Below, piece after piece: positions 51,780-61,915 of a DNA stretch of 64,000 nucleotides. The DNA is from Pseudopyrenochaeta lycopersici (lineage: Eukaryota; Ascomycota; Dothideomycetes; Pleosporales; Pseudopyrenochaetaceae), in the NCBI GenBank assembly GCA_003313425.1, contig NHZP01000036.1, positions 124,001 to 188,000 of the forward strand, given 5' to 3'. The notes below the pieces were generated by a model. The model was not told the origin of the DNA, did not search any database, and saw only the letters and a program-made list of their open reading frames with translations. Position numbers and translations under genes: made by a program. How positions within the stretch are numbered: the first letter of the stretch is position 1; the number at the start of each line of letters is the position of its first letter.

Positions 51780-52058
51780 TCCACGATGCAGTATTCGTAT
51801 ACTTCAGTTTTTATGCCTCTTATCTGACACCATGAGGTGTCGCAGTATGGCTTATAGTATGGATGGAGTATCGTGGCCGCGTAGTACGCTGGAGAGAGGT
51901 CGAGCTTAGAGTAGTACTCGCTGGCTTTTGCCCAGGCGGCTCTAAGGTTGATTGCTAGATGATCTTCAGGGGCCTCGTCATGCGCGTTATAGTCAACTGC
52001 CTCGTAAGACTTGACGCGCTGCTCGTAGTAAGTTAATATATATTCAAATACTGGGATA

Positions 52059-52080
52059 ATGTCAGCTATATGTCAGCTAT
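52059..52080. repeat. 11-bp tandem duplication
   Basis: ATGTCAGCTAT occurs twice in direct succession inside the outer hAT transposase and creates a stop and frameshift. Removing one unit restores the frame on paper, which shows the duplication is secondary. Confidence 0.85.
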
Positions 52081-54401
52081 AGAGCCATAGCGACCGCTTC
52101 TGCCGCGACCTTCAAGACGCTTTGTTGCTGACTTCAGCGGCTTCAGCACATCTATATATTCGGTAACTACTGCCCAATCAGCAGCTGTTAGTCCGTCAGA
52201 TCGCATCCACGGCTGCACGTCGGGCAGTTTGTTGCCTCTGCTTATCGCGTACGTGTCTTCGTCTCGCACGCGTCGTATATGATGGTTGGCGTATGCGTTA
52301 ACAGCCGACTGCAGTTTGACAGCACGTTCAAAAGCGGAGTGGTACGAGTTCCAGCGCGTAACAACTGGCTTGACTGGTTCAAGTATTTTGCGGTCCTCAG
52401 CGGGAGCGTTGACTGGTAGCTCACGGTGGGCGAGACGCTGAAAGTCAGCAAAAAGCGTGTACTGTTGTGGGGTTCTAATGTGGTTGATAACGATTAGCAG
52501 TACACTAAGTGGGCCATCTTGTCTCCAATTGCGCATGAAGTTGCTCTCGTCTGCGAGCTGGCTAACGTCGTTATCAAAAGCGTCATCGTTGTTGCCCTGG
52601 AGCAGTGTCTGGCCGATAAGATTAAGTGTATGAGGGCCGCAGCCATACTTGGGCATTGTAGAGGGAGCTCTACCCATTCTACCCGGTAGGGTAGAGGGGG
52701 TACCTTCTCTACTCTACCTTGGTAGAGTAGAGTAGAAATGGGTAGAGCTACCCACTCTACCCACTCCTGATTGGTCAATTAGATCTCATCATCTGATAAG
52801 ATTGTAAGATTGTGGATGCTGAAGTCCTTGAGGAGTTGTCCAATATTATTGATTGTGCTCAATATATATTGCAGTGACTTCTCAGGTGAGTTTAGACGCA
52901 AACCGAACATGTTGCCTGCTACTGCCTGCACTAGGTCGGCTACTGCCTACCTGCAGCCTACGTTGAAGAGCTCACTCCTTTGCAGGTTATGTAGCTAAAA
53001 ACCTTTGCAAGGAATGAACTTAGTTCTCATCTCCTTCCCTCCCTGTTACTACCAGCATCCACACCAAGATTTTGTTTTATCCTCAATATTTATTATATAG
53101 ATCTTTAGCCATGTCTTTCTCCCAAGATTCATTACCCCTCACCGTCCCTACAACGCCCTCCACGCTGAACCTCGCATTACCAGCGCACAGTGTTGCTTCC
53201 AGTGCTCCTCCGAGTAATTCCTCGATTCCCGCCGAGAAACTTTCAATCTGGGCCTTCTTTCGATATGCCAGGAGCTCGGAGCCCGAATTCAGGCCGAAGG
53301 AGAGATCTGATCGAAGTGGGAAGTCCTCAAATAAACGCCTACATTATTGTATCGCTTGTTAGGACGATAAGAAGAAAATTTGGAGTGCAATATACACATC
53401 GGGAGCCCGGGATCATCTTCGTCTTAATCACCCATCTCTGTGGAAGAGATGGCTGGATATAGAAGACCGGCACACCTCTTCTAGGCCTAAATTAGTGCCT
53501 GGCCAGCAGTTTATGAATTCTTATTTGCTTCAAAAAGATAAGGCATCGAGAGAAATAGTCCTCCGAGAGGCTTATGATCGGCCGCGGCATCTTCAGGCGT
53601 TGCTAGCACTCTGTGCTAGAAGGAGGCTTCCTCTCAATGCTATTGAATAGCCAGAACTCCATGATCTCCTCCTCTCTGCTAATCCAGAGATCTCGGATCT
53701 TGCACAGTTTAGCAGAAGAACATTCACTCGTGCCCTAGTTCTCAACTACGAAAGATATCGCCAAATACTCCAGAAAAACGTTCAGGAAGCTATTAGGGAT
53801 ATCCATATATCAACAGATATGTGGACTTCTCCAGCTCGAAAGGCATATCTCTGCATCTGTGTTAGGTAGATCTCCCAGGATTACTAGTTCAAACACGGGA
53901 TGCTAGCACTCCCACGGGTGCTCTTTAGCCACTCTGGAGAGATACAAGCGGCTATCATCCTCCGCACCCTTAAATCCTTCGGGATAACAACTAAACTCAG
54001 CTACCACACTACAGATAACGCCACTTCGAATAACACTCTGCTCATAGAGCTCTCTAGGTCTCTAAAACTTGAATTCGGGGTTTGTATACACTAGCCTTTA
54101 GATAGTTATTTACTTATATCGAACAGATTGACTATGATCCAATTACCCATCGCATCCGCTGCCTTGATCATATTCTTAACCTTGCCCTTCAAGCCTTTCT
54201 TCTTGCAACCTCAAAAGAAGCTCTTAAAGCTGCTCTTGCGGCTATTGAAGAGACCAAAGATACCAACCCTTCCGAGCTATTCTCCGCCTATCTTGATGTA
54301 CCAGTCGTTGAAGATAATCTAGCCTCAATAAGAGCTCATGAACAAGCCCAGAGAAGAGGGAGTAAAGTTAAAGCGAAGCATAAAGGTTTTGAAGGCTGGG
54401 G

Positions 54402-57400
54402 CAGTGTTCGAAATGGATGGAGGAGGATCCTCCACCTCCATATCCATAAATCCATGGAGGTTTGGATGGATTGCCAAGCTCATTGGGTCCACCCATATGA
54501 CACGCCCAATGTTTACAATCTACATAATGAAAACCTTAAATAAACAGTGAATATCAAGTAAAGAGCTAAGGTCACATGAACTCGTTTGGTTAAGCTAGAT
54601 ATGATGGATTTTGAATGGCTATCTAATTGCTAACCTAGCTGCTATTGTCGGAGTAGAGAGACTCTTTAAAGAGGACTATCTCATCGCGAGGATCCAGCTC
54701 TAGTTGAAATGGGAGATCGTCACCGCTGTTATTAAAGATATTGGCCATCTGACTGCCACGAAGCTCCTGAGTGTGCTCTCCTATCTCTACCAACCCATTT
54801 CTCCCCCAGTTAGCGAGGCAAATAGAGGCTTCTACTGAGTCCTCTCTTAGGCGAGCTCTACGCGGGGAGATCATGTTGCCGGCCAAGCTGAAGATCCTCT
54901 CTGCCTCACTGCTCATGGCCGGGATAGAGAGGATATCAATCGCCATCCGCGAGAGGCGCGGGTACTGAGCTTTGACGGAAGGCCTCATCCAGAATTCAAA
55001 GGGCGCTAAGGTAGAGTTGTGCTCGAGGCGATCAGCAAGATAGCTATCGAGCTCACTCTCAATCATAGGTGCAAGGGAGATCTTTCGAGTCTCCTCAAGA
55101 GCTTCATCAATTTGACGAAACTTTGGTTTCTTGCGTCGTCGTCGGTTGCCGGATATCTCTGAGAGAGCCTCCTGGGATGAGATTAATGGCCCAGAGATTA
55201 GTAGTTCCTCATACTCCTTTTGGTATAGCTCTTTGACGAGAGCAACACCGCTCTGAGCGTCTTCAAGGCCCCATTCTCGCTCCAAATATTGCCGCTTAAG
55301 GCGAGGATTAAGGAGGATCGCCGCTGTGTAGGCGGGCGTGCGGTCGGTGATTCTATAGTAGTAACTTGCTTTCTGCCAAGCCTGCTCAATTGCCACCCAG
55401 ACTGGCCGATCAGGGGGATATTCAGCGTAATGGAGCTTCAGTTTCTCGAGATTCTCAAGGAGGATCTTCAGGACAGGTACAACGTCTGCGAATCCACTTG
55501 CAGAGGCCTCGTTTGGCCTACTTTCAAGCTTCTTAGTTCCGTCTTTAAAGGGCTCGAGTAGCTCTGCAATCTCTGCAATAATCGCCCAGTCGTCAGGCTT
55601 CATACGATTCTGGAGAATGATCCTCGTCACTGAGTCCTCAGGCCGCTCAGAGAGGGGTTTTTCGACCCGCTCTTTTACCAGATATTTAAGACGGAGTGTC
55701 TCAAGGTCTAGGAAGTGCTCAATTGCTCTACGGAGCCTTAGGGCGCGTACGATCATGTCGTAGGTTGAATTCCATCGAGTCGAGTTATTCATAATAAGGC
55801 TAAGAATCTGGGGATCGCCAGAAGCATTTGGATGACTCTCTTCCCATATAGTCTTTTGGGCGTTATTGAACCGTTGAAGTCGTCCTGGAGACCTTCGAAT
55901 CCATCGAACAATAGTCGCGAGATGGCCAATTGGGCCCTTCTTTCGCCATGCGGTAACCTCATATTTTAGGTTATTAATATTGGCGACAACGTTCTCAAAC
56001 ATCTCGTAGTCTGCTCCCCAGAGGACCTCTTTGGCGACAATATTAATTATATGGCCAGAACAACGGAGGCGGCGCCAGCGAGGATTCAAGCAGAGCTCCT
56101 TGCAAATAAGCTCTACTGCCTTATCGTTATTTGTGGCGTTATCTAGTACAAAGTAACCAATCCTCTCTTGAATCCCGTAGTCGTTGATAACTCTTAGAAC
56201 GTCAGTGCAGAGCTCTTTTCCACCATGAGTATCAGCTAACTCTGTAAGAGCTAAAAGAGCTGATTGGCACTTGCCATCTTTGTCAACCCAGTGAGCGACA
56301 ACACCATTAAGAGCCTTTATCCTTCGGGAAGTCCAGACGTCAAAGGACAGGTGGATTTGGCTGCAAGAGCTTGTAAGAAGCTTCCTAATATCCGCCTTAT
56401 GCTGCTTAAACTCTTGCATAACCCACCTCTGGACTGTGCGATCAGTTGGCAATCTTGATCGATTCGAAAAGGGCGTTAGGCGAGAGAGTAGTGTTCGAAA
56501 ATAGGAGCTCTGAAGCTTATAGAAGGGGATGTTGTCGAAAACCACCCATCTTAGGAGGTCCTTGTTAGAGATATCTTGATTAAATAACTGGGTGAGCTCG
56601 TTCAGGATCCGGCGCTGCACAGGGTCGTTTCTATCTAGCCTATCTAGGAGAGTTTCGTCGTCAAATTGGGCGTCGTGAGGAAGGTCTTTCTCTATCTCGA
56701 AGGTCGTATGATGGAGGTTTCTAAAGTGATCTCGGGCACTGCAGCGGCCTTTGGTGATATTAAGCTTGCAGGTTGACCTCCGGCCAATCGTATAACACGT
56801 ATGGCATAAGAAATAGGTTAGAATAGCCCTCCGGCCATTGCCTTGATCCACTCGAGCCTCGAGAGGCACTCCGTACTTCCACCACCATGCGCGAGTCTTG
56901 ATAGCCTTTGATGGCAGAGTGAGGCCGTCAAGCGCCGGATCATCAAAATCCACCCAGGAGTAGTCGAAAGGCGATTGAAAAACAGGTCTACTATCCTTAT
57001 TGGTGCGCTGCAGCCTAGTAGGGACCAGAACGTTCTCAGACTCCAGCTCCGTGAGTGACTCTTCATCCGAGGTCAAGTCAGCTCCATCAGATGGCGGTTG
57101 TGCAGAGGGCGAAGGAGCGTCAAGGGATGATCGAGTTCGCTTTCTCGACTGGATAGCAGCCTGATAAGACGATTGCGACCCCTCTGGCGGCATTTGATTA
57201 GGTACTGGGCGAAATAGAGGTCAGTGAGTGAGGGAATGGAGAGAATCGCTGATGAGATGGATGAGACAACGTAAGAATCACCGCTGAGCACAGGCCAACT
57301 ATCCACTTCACTGCGGCGACTATAGCTTCAGTATTCCCCAAAAGGATAGCTGAAACGTCTCTCATACGCCAAGAGGTCCTTCCAAACCTCCATGGCTCTC

Positions 57401-57456
57401 TGGAAATGGATGGAGGTCCATGGAGGTGGATTTACCTCCATCCGTTTCGAACACTG
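54402..57456 (-). mobile_element. inner hAT element, intact, 8-bp target duplication GGCTGGGG
   Basis: 3055 bp. It starts CAGTGTTCGAAATGGATGGA and ends TCCATCCGTTTCGAACACTG, with one mismatch in the first 20 bases. GGCTGGGG flanks it at 54394-54401 and 57457-57464. GGAGGTGGA-type motifs repeat just inside both ends. The transposase frame is uninterrupted. Confidence 0.95.
54635..57193 (-). CDS. hAT transposase, full length (852 residues)
   Basis: An acidic Ser-rich head is followed by a BED-type finger (FLCHTCYTIGRRSTCK, ARDHFRNLHH). The RNase H-like core reads IHLSFDVWTSRRIKALNGVV (first Asp), IGYFVLDNATNNDKAVELIC (second Asp region), WRRLRCSGHIINIVAKEVLW (hAT Cys/His insertion signature) and MNNSTRWNSTYDMIVRALR. 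The C-terminus has the hATC dimerisation domain: FEFWMRPSVKAQYPRLSRMA then IDILSIPAMSSEAERIFSLA. No stop or shift. With matching terminal repeats and target duplication this copy looks autonomous. It could also mobilise related short elements. Confidence 0.93.
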   Translation of the reverse strand: MPPEGSQSSYQAAIQSRKRTRSSLDAPSPSAQPPSDGADLTSDEESLTELESENVLVPTRLQRTNKDSRPVFQSPFDYSWVDFDDPALDGLTLPSKAIKTRAWWWKYGVPLEARVDQGNGRRAILTYFLCHTCYTIGRRSTCKLNITKGRCSARDHFRNLHHTTFEIEKDLPHDAQFDDETLLDRLDRNDPVQRRILNELTQLFNQDISNKDLLRWVVFDNIPFYKLQSSYFRTLLSRLTPFSNRSRLPTDRTVQRWVMQEFKQHKADIRKLLTSSCSQIHLSFDVWTSRRIKALNGVVAHWVDKDGKCQSALLALTELADTHGGKELCTDVLRVINDYGIQERIGYFVLDNATNNDKAVELICKELCLNPRWRRLRCSGHIINIVAKEVLWGADYEMFENVVANINNLKYEVTAWRKKGPIGHLATIVRWIRRSPGRLQRFNNAQKTIWEESHPNASGDPQILSLIMNNSTRWNSTYDMIVRALRLRRAIEHFLDLETLRLKYLVKERVEKPLSERPEDSVTRIILQNRMKPDDWAIIAEIAELLEPFKDGTKKLESRPNEASASGFADVVPVLKILLENLEKLKLHYAEYPPDRPVWVAIEQAWQKASYYYRITDRTPAYTAAILLNPRLKRQYLEREWGLEDAQSGVALVKELYQKEYEELLISGPLISSQEALSEISGNRRRRKKPKFRQIDEALEETRKISLAPMIESELDSYLADRLEHNSTLAPFEFWMRPSVKAQYPRLSRMAIDILSIPAMSSEAERIFSLAGNMISPRRARLREDSVEASICLANWGRNGLVEIGEHTQELRGSQMANIFNNSGDDLPFQLELDPRDEIVLFKESLYSDNSS

Positions 57457-58688
57457 GGCTGGGGTGCTACTACTGCACTCCAGAAGCTTCATAACCTAGC
57501 TATATAGCTTCGAAACAGCTCTATCCATCTTGACCGATAGATAGAGGCTGTCGGCATTACATTAGGGATTAATAACGATACTCGATGGTCCTCATGGTAT
57601 CCTCTTATCAAGCGTACGACACGCAAGGAGCGAGAGATTAAGGACTTCATTGATAAACACCCTGAATGCGATAACTTTCGACTTAATGGTGTTGAGTGGG
57701 ATACACTTAAGCGCACAGAGAGGTTTCTCTCTGTATTTGCTAGTGGTACACTATGGGTGGAAGGCAGTGAGGCTTCATTATCCCAGAGCCTTACCCTGAT
57801 GGATGCTATCCTCACCTTCTTTGAGGATCAGAAGGTTTATCCTATTTTATCAAGATAAGTATTAAAGCTAACGCTTTATAGGTGCTATATAGATCAGGCC
57901 CACAGAAGGACCTCCGCATGGTTCATTCTATTGAGATGGGTTGGTTTATCTTTGATAAATACTACGCCCTCGTTAAGTCAACGCCAGTATACGCTGCCGC
58001 GATGCTTCTCAACCCCTCGAAGCGGAAGCATTATCTTCTTCAGAACTGGCCTGAAGAGTGGCATCAGAAGACTATAGATGCTGCTTATTCCATCTGGCAG
58101 AAGGAATACGCGCATCTCCCTCACGAACCACTCCCTGCTGCTGCCGCTGATATCAATACATCTCATCCATCCTCGATGAAGAAGGTAGAGAATGAATTAG
58201 ACCGGCTGAAACGTCGTCTAAGAGTTCAGCCTACTTCGCAAGAGGATGAAGATACGATTATGGCGTTTATTGAAGATAAAACTATCGATCTTGATGCTAT
58301 AAAGATAACTCCTCTTCAGTGGTGGTTAGTTCCAGAGCAACGCCGGCGCTATCCTCGTCTCCACCGTATGGCCATCAACATCCTCTCAATCGCGCCCTCA
58401 TCCGCCGAACCAGAACAACAATTCTCGGGGGCGCGCCGTACACAGAGCTAGGACAGGCTTAGATTATCGCCGGAGAACCTCCAAAGGTTAGAGTGCATGG
58501 GCAACTGGTTTGCGCGGAAGCTCATCTCTTCGGAGGAGCTGCTTGCGATGATTGTAGAAGCTGTGGAGATGGATGATGAGATGGATATTGATTTCGATGC
58601 GGAGGATTGGAATGTATAATAAAGTGGCATATTTCGAAGAATTGAGCTTGTATACAGCATCTACCTTCCTAACCTACCATATCGTCTA

Positions 58689-58748
58689 CCCACTACTCTA
58701 CCCACCACTCTACCCACCACTCTACCCACCACTCTACCCACTCTACCC
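58689..58748 (+). repeat. subterminal tandem array of CCACTCTACCCA units
   Basis: About four to five 12-bp units near the right end of the middle hAT. The inverse motif GGTAGAGTAGAG occurs near its left end (52690-52760). Such arrays are usual binding sites for hAT transposases. Confidence 0.8.
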
Positions 58749-60700
58749 GGGTAGAGTAGAGGGGACCGCTCCTCTACCTGGGTAGGGTAGAGAAGTGGGT
58801 AGAGCTCCCTCTACTCTACAATGCCCAAGTATGGCCGCAGCGGAGGCGGCGATGGGGTGCGATAGAGCCCATCTGCTGCGCGAGGTTGAGAACGGCGGTG
58901 TCGTTATTTCTGGCGTTGTCGAGTACAAAATAGCCAACAGTAAGCGGGCTAATACCAAACTGCTGCAGTATTTTACTAACAACTTCAGTCATCCTCTCAC
59001 CACTATGAGTGCCTATTAGCTGCGGCAGCGCGATAGGCAAGTCCTTAACGTCGCCAGAGCAATCGACGTAGTGAGCAACCACTCCCAAGAAGCCACGCTT
59101 GCCGCCTTTGGTCGTCCAGCCGTCAAAGCTAATATGGATTTTGCTAAGTGATTGCGACAGCTCAGCGACAACCCGAGGCAACATATAGTCGTAGAGCCGC
59201 ATAACGTATAGAGAAACGCTACTATGGGCAGACCATAAAGCCGCTTCTGCTTGTGGGTTTGCTGCTGCGACCAACTGGCGAAAAGCAGGTGTTTCAAACT
59301 CCTTGAGCGGATGGTTATTCTCTACCAACCAGCTGACAGCGGCGAGTCGAAACTTCTGAATATCGAAGCCAGCAAGCTCGTTAGCGACGTCTTGGGACAG
59401 CTTAACCCTGCCATCCTTAAGGACGCTCCGTAGCCAACTCTTCGTTTCGTATATTGCCTTGCCAGGCGCCTGATGGTAATGGCCGCGCTTCTGCTGTTCG
59501 AGGTGGCGCGCTGAGGTTGACGTTGATTGCGTTGTCTCATAAACACCAGGGCCACCAGCGTCTATAATCTTGCGTTGATGGCAAAAGCGGCAGATGAAGA
59601 AGATCCTAGATGGGTCCTTATGCAGCGCGACGCGATAGCCATGTTGGTATACCCAGCTCTTCTTTCCTCTCTGCGTAGCTAACAGCTTCATATATTTAGG
59701 TAAACGCGTCCAATCAATACCGTTATAGTCGTCTGTAAGGTGCTCATCAAATCCCTTACCACCACTGTTGCTGTCCTCTGCTGTAGCCACTGTAACAGCT
59801 TTGCTGCCCTCAGTGGGCGCTGCAATCGCGCCTTCAAGCTGGGATTCGCGCAACTGCGACTCGAACGTGGGCGCCTCGGACGGCTGGGATGCGGTACCTA
59901 GGGCTTTACGCGGTGATAGACGTTGTGATAGCTGCTGGCTATTATCAACCTTAGCAGGTCGCGTAGAAGTGCCTCGAGCAGCGACTTTGACACGCTTGTT
60001 AGGAACAATAGTACTGCTGCGAGTAGTACTATTGCGGGCGTGTTTTAGGCTAGGTAGTGCCATATTAACGAAGAGATCAAGTAACAACACTAAAATTGAG
60101 CAGGTAGAGCTGCTCAAAAATATATAATAACGCGTCAAAGTTGAGATAGTGGATAGCTAGGTAAGGTGCCATGCTTACTAAGCTAACGACAACCCAAAGA
60201 AATTATCGCGATATAGCGCATACAGCAAAGTCAGAAACTTCATCAAAAATCGCTACCTAGACATCAAGCCAGCCAAGCCTATCAATCAAGCCTTCCCTCA
60301 AGGCTTGATTTGGCTAACAAATTACTATGGGAAGGCTTGACTTGTTGGAATGCTTATGTAATCAAGCCAAACAATCAAGTGCTTGATAGAAGCTTGATTG
60401 TCGACATGTCTGCTGACCAAGTTGCGTTGTACAACGGGCTCGAGAGGCGAAGAAGCGCCTTAGCAATCGAGAGGGGGTTCAGGACGAGCCAAATGGAAGT
60501 CCCTGAACTCGTCAGAACGGTGCAAGAGTAGCCAAAGAGGTACACGCGTCCTTCCGGACGATCCGAGGCCTTGAAGGGCCCAAAAGGATGATGGGCACCG
60601 AGTAGAAAATACTTCCATCGCAGCACCCGTCAACCATCAGCAATCGGCACGAGCACGCAATATAGTTATTGGAGAAGCCTTCTCAGCCACTGTCCTAGAG

Positions 60701-61912
60701 ATGTCCTCAACTCGACCCACTCGTCGCAATATCACCGCCGCCGAACAGCGTCGGCTTGAAGAAATGGAACTCAACCGCCGCATCAATCTGGACGGAAGCA
60801 CCAGTGGGCGGGCGATGCACGAACGGCAAGAGGAGAGAGGGCAACTAGGGCAGGAAGGTGGAGATAACGGACATGCGGCAAGGCGTGACGAGATGGACAG
60901 ACTAAGAGCGGAGAACCGCAGACTCAGAGACTTGACAGGGGAGCTACAAGTGATAAGTGAAGGTCCAACAGGCAGCACAGATGACAGCGATCTGGTGGAG
61001 GCCTTTCTGGACTTTGAGAAACATGCCAAGGTTAGCAGCGCTGGCAAAGCTGTTAATGAGCAAGGCTTCAAGAAGTTGGGAGGAGTCACCAACTACGAGG
61101 GGTGGAAGAAATCGTTTCAGACCGTGGCTGAAATACATAATCTCTGGGAGATGTATGAAGGCAAGTTTGATGCGCTTTCGACTACCATAATTCAGACAGT
61201 GTCGACGAAGTTCAAACGACTTTGCCGAAATGCCATGGGCATCCTTCACACTGCCTGCGACGGGACGATCAGGTCGTCACTCCAAAGCGAGAGCATCGAG
61301 CTGCCCTCCCAGGCAATGGCACTCCTAGGCGAGCGCAACCGCCAGCGGGGGAGCGCGATCGTCTGGTCATTGTTCAAAGAGTTCTTGGGCACCACACTCG
61401 CTAACACTGGGAGCGTTAGCGAGTTTCGCAACAAGCTGATAGAGGTACAGGAGAAACTGGTCGCGGTTGACGCAGGCTATCGCCTGCCGTCGTGGCTTGT
61501 CAACTCCCACTTCTTGACGGCACTCACCAGTGCGTTCGACAACAAGGTCGCAGTCCTGAGCTCGGATGAGTCCATTGTCTCAGTCACCGACCCGAAGGAC
61601 TTCCAGAGCTTGGCGCGAGAAGTGATCCAAGGGGAACAACGACAGATGAACAATGACGACGGCATTACTCTGGCAGTGAACAGCCAGAAGAGGTGCACGC
61701 ATTGTGGCAGAGTGGGCCACCTGGCCGTTGCAGGGCCGAAAGGATGCTACAGAATGAGCCAGAACGCCAGATACAGGCCGAAATGGTACATTAAGCACCT
61801 TGAGAATCAAGGCAGAAAAAGATCTAGTACAGAAACAGTGCACCCAGAGAGTGCTGCAAAGAAAAGAAGAATCGAAGAAAGTGACTTCGTACAAGGATCC
61901 ACCTCCGATTGA
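60701..61912 (+). CDS. Copia-2 gag
   Basis: 403 residues. Charged N-terminus with a Glu/Arg-rich helix (AAEQRRLEEMELNRRI; DEMDRLRAENRRLRDL), a UBN2-like gag region (VTNYEGWKKSFQTVAEIHNL, SEFRNKLIEVQEKLVAVDAG, WLVNSHFLTALTSAF) and one zinc knuckle at about 330 (CTHCGRVGHLAVAGPKGC). A basic stretch (AAKKRRIEES) follows. The frame ends in TGA at 61910, directly followed by CTA, and the pol frame continues without shift. Gag assembles the particle; readthrough of this stop would give gag-pol (inference). Confidence 0.88.
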   Translation: MSSTRPTRRNITAAEQRRLEEMELNRRINLDGSTSGRAMHERQEERGQLGQEGGDNGHAARRDEMDRLRAENRRLRDLTGELQVISEGPTGSTDDSDLVEAFLDFEKHAKVSSAGKAVNEQGFKKLGGVTNYEGWKKSFQTVAEIHNLWEMYEGKFDALSTTIIQTVSTKFKRLCRNAMGILHTACDGTIRSSLQSESIELPSQAMALLGERNRQRGSAIVWSLFKEFLGTTLANTGSVSEFRNKLIEVQEKLVAVDAGYRLPSWLVNSHFLTALTSAFDNKVAVLSSDESIVSVTDPKDFQSLAREVIQGEQRQMNNDDGITLAVNSQKRCTHCGRVGHLAVAGPKGCYRMSQNARYRPKWYIKHLENQGRKRSSTETVHPESAAKKRRIEESDFVQGSTSD

Positions 61913-61915
61913 CTA
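61910..61915 (+). promoter_or_regulatory. putative stop-readthrough site UGA-CUA
   Basis: The gag stop TGA is followed by CTA with pol in the same frame. UGA followed by CUA is among the best-known leaky stop contexts (established knowledge). Whether it acts here is inference. Confidence 0.55.

Larger units (their letters stand above)
53111..58619 (+). pseudogene. middle hAT transposase, decayed and interrupted
   Basis: Begins MSFSQDSLPLTVPTTPSTLN; a degenerate finger follows (HYCIAC, DHLRLNHPSLWKR). The core reads DIHISTDMWTSPARKAYLCI, SYHTTDNATSNNTLLIELSR and HRIRCLDHILNLALQAFLLA. After KHKGFEGWG the inner hAT interrupts; the frame resumes at 57465 with ATTALQKLHNLAI and INNDTRWSSWYPL. The end shows STPVYAAAMLLNPSKRKHYL and YPRLHRMAINILSIAPSSAE (hATC). 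Several TAG/TGA stops are present, so it is dead independent of the insertion. Confidence 0.85.
52644..58833 (+). mobile_element. middle hAT element, 8-bp target duplication GCCGCAGC
   Basis: Starts CATACTTGGGCATTGTAGAG and ends CTCTACAATGCCCAAGTATG, a perfect 20-bp terminal repeat. GCCGCAGC flanks it at 52636-52643 and 58834-58841. Many CTACCC/GGGTAG motifs lie just inside both ends. It is inserted in the outer hAT between RRLRCG and PHTLN and is itself interrupted by the inner hAT. Confidence 0.92.
51780..60063 (-). pseudogene. outer hAT transposase, interrupted and 3'-truncated
   Basis: N-terminal part 60063-58842: MALPSLKHARNSTTRSS, BED-like finger (FFICRFCHQRK, ARHLEQQKRGHYH), ISFDGWTTKGGKRGFLGVVA, VGYFVLDNARNNDTAVLNLA, RRLRCG. 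It resumes at 52635 in the same frame with PHTLNLIGQTLL, KPVVTRWNSYHSAFERAV and LEGRGRSGRYGSIADI. An 11-bp tandem duplication at 52059-52080 then shifts the frame; the continuing sequence (IPVFEYILTYYEQRVKSYEA ... SPAYYAATILHPYYK) fades near 51780. The C-terminal dimerisation region is absent. Confidence 0.85.
51780..60200 (-). mobile_element. outer hAT element of a three-level nest (ends uncertain)
   Basis: Transposase sequence on the minus strand is cut at 58842/52635 by the middle hAT. The left end is missing (no hATC region before 51780). To the right, 60240-60390 carries AAGCCTTGA/CAAGGCTTG-type inverted motifs that may be its subterminal repeats. Coordinates are approximate. Confidence 0.7.
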
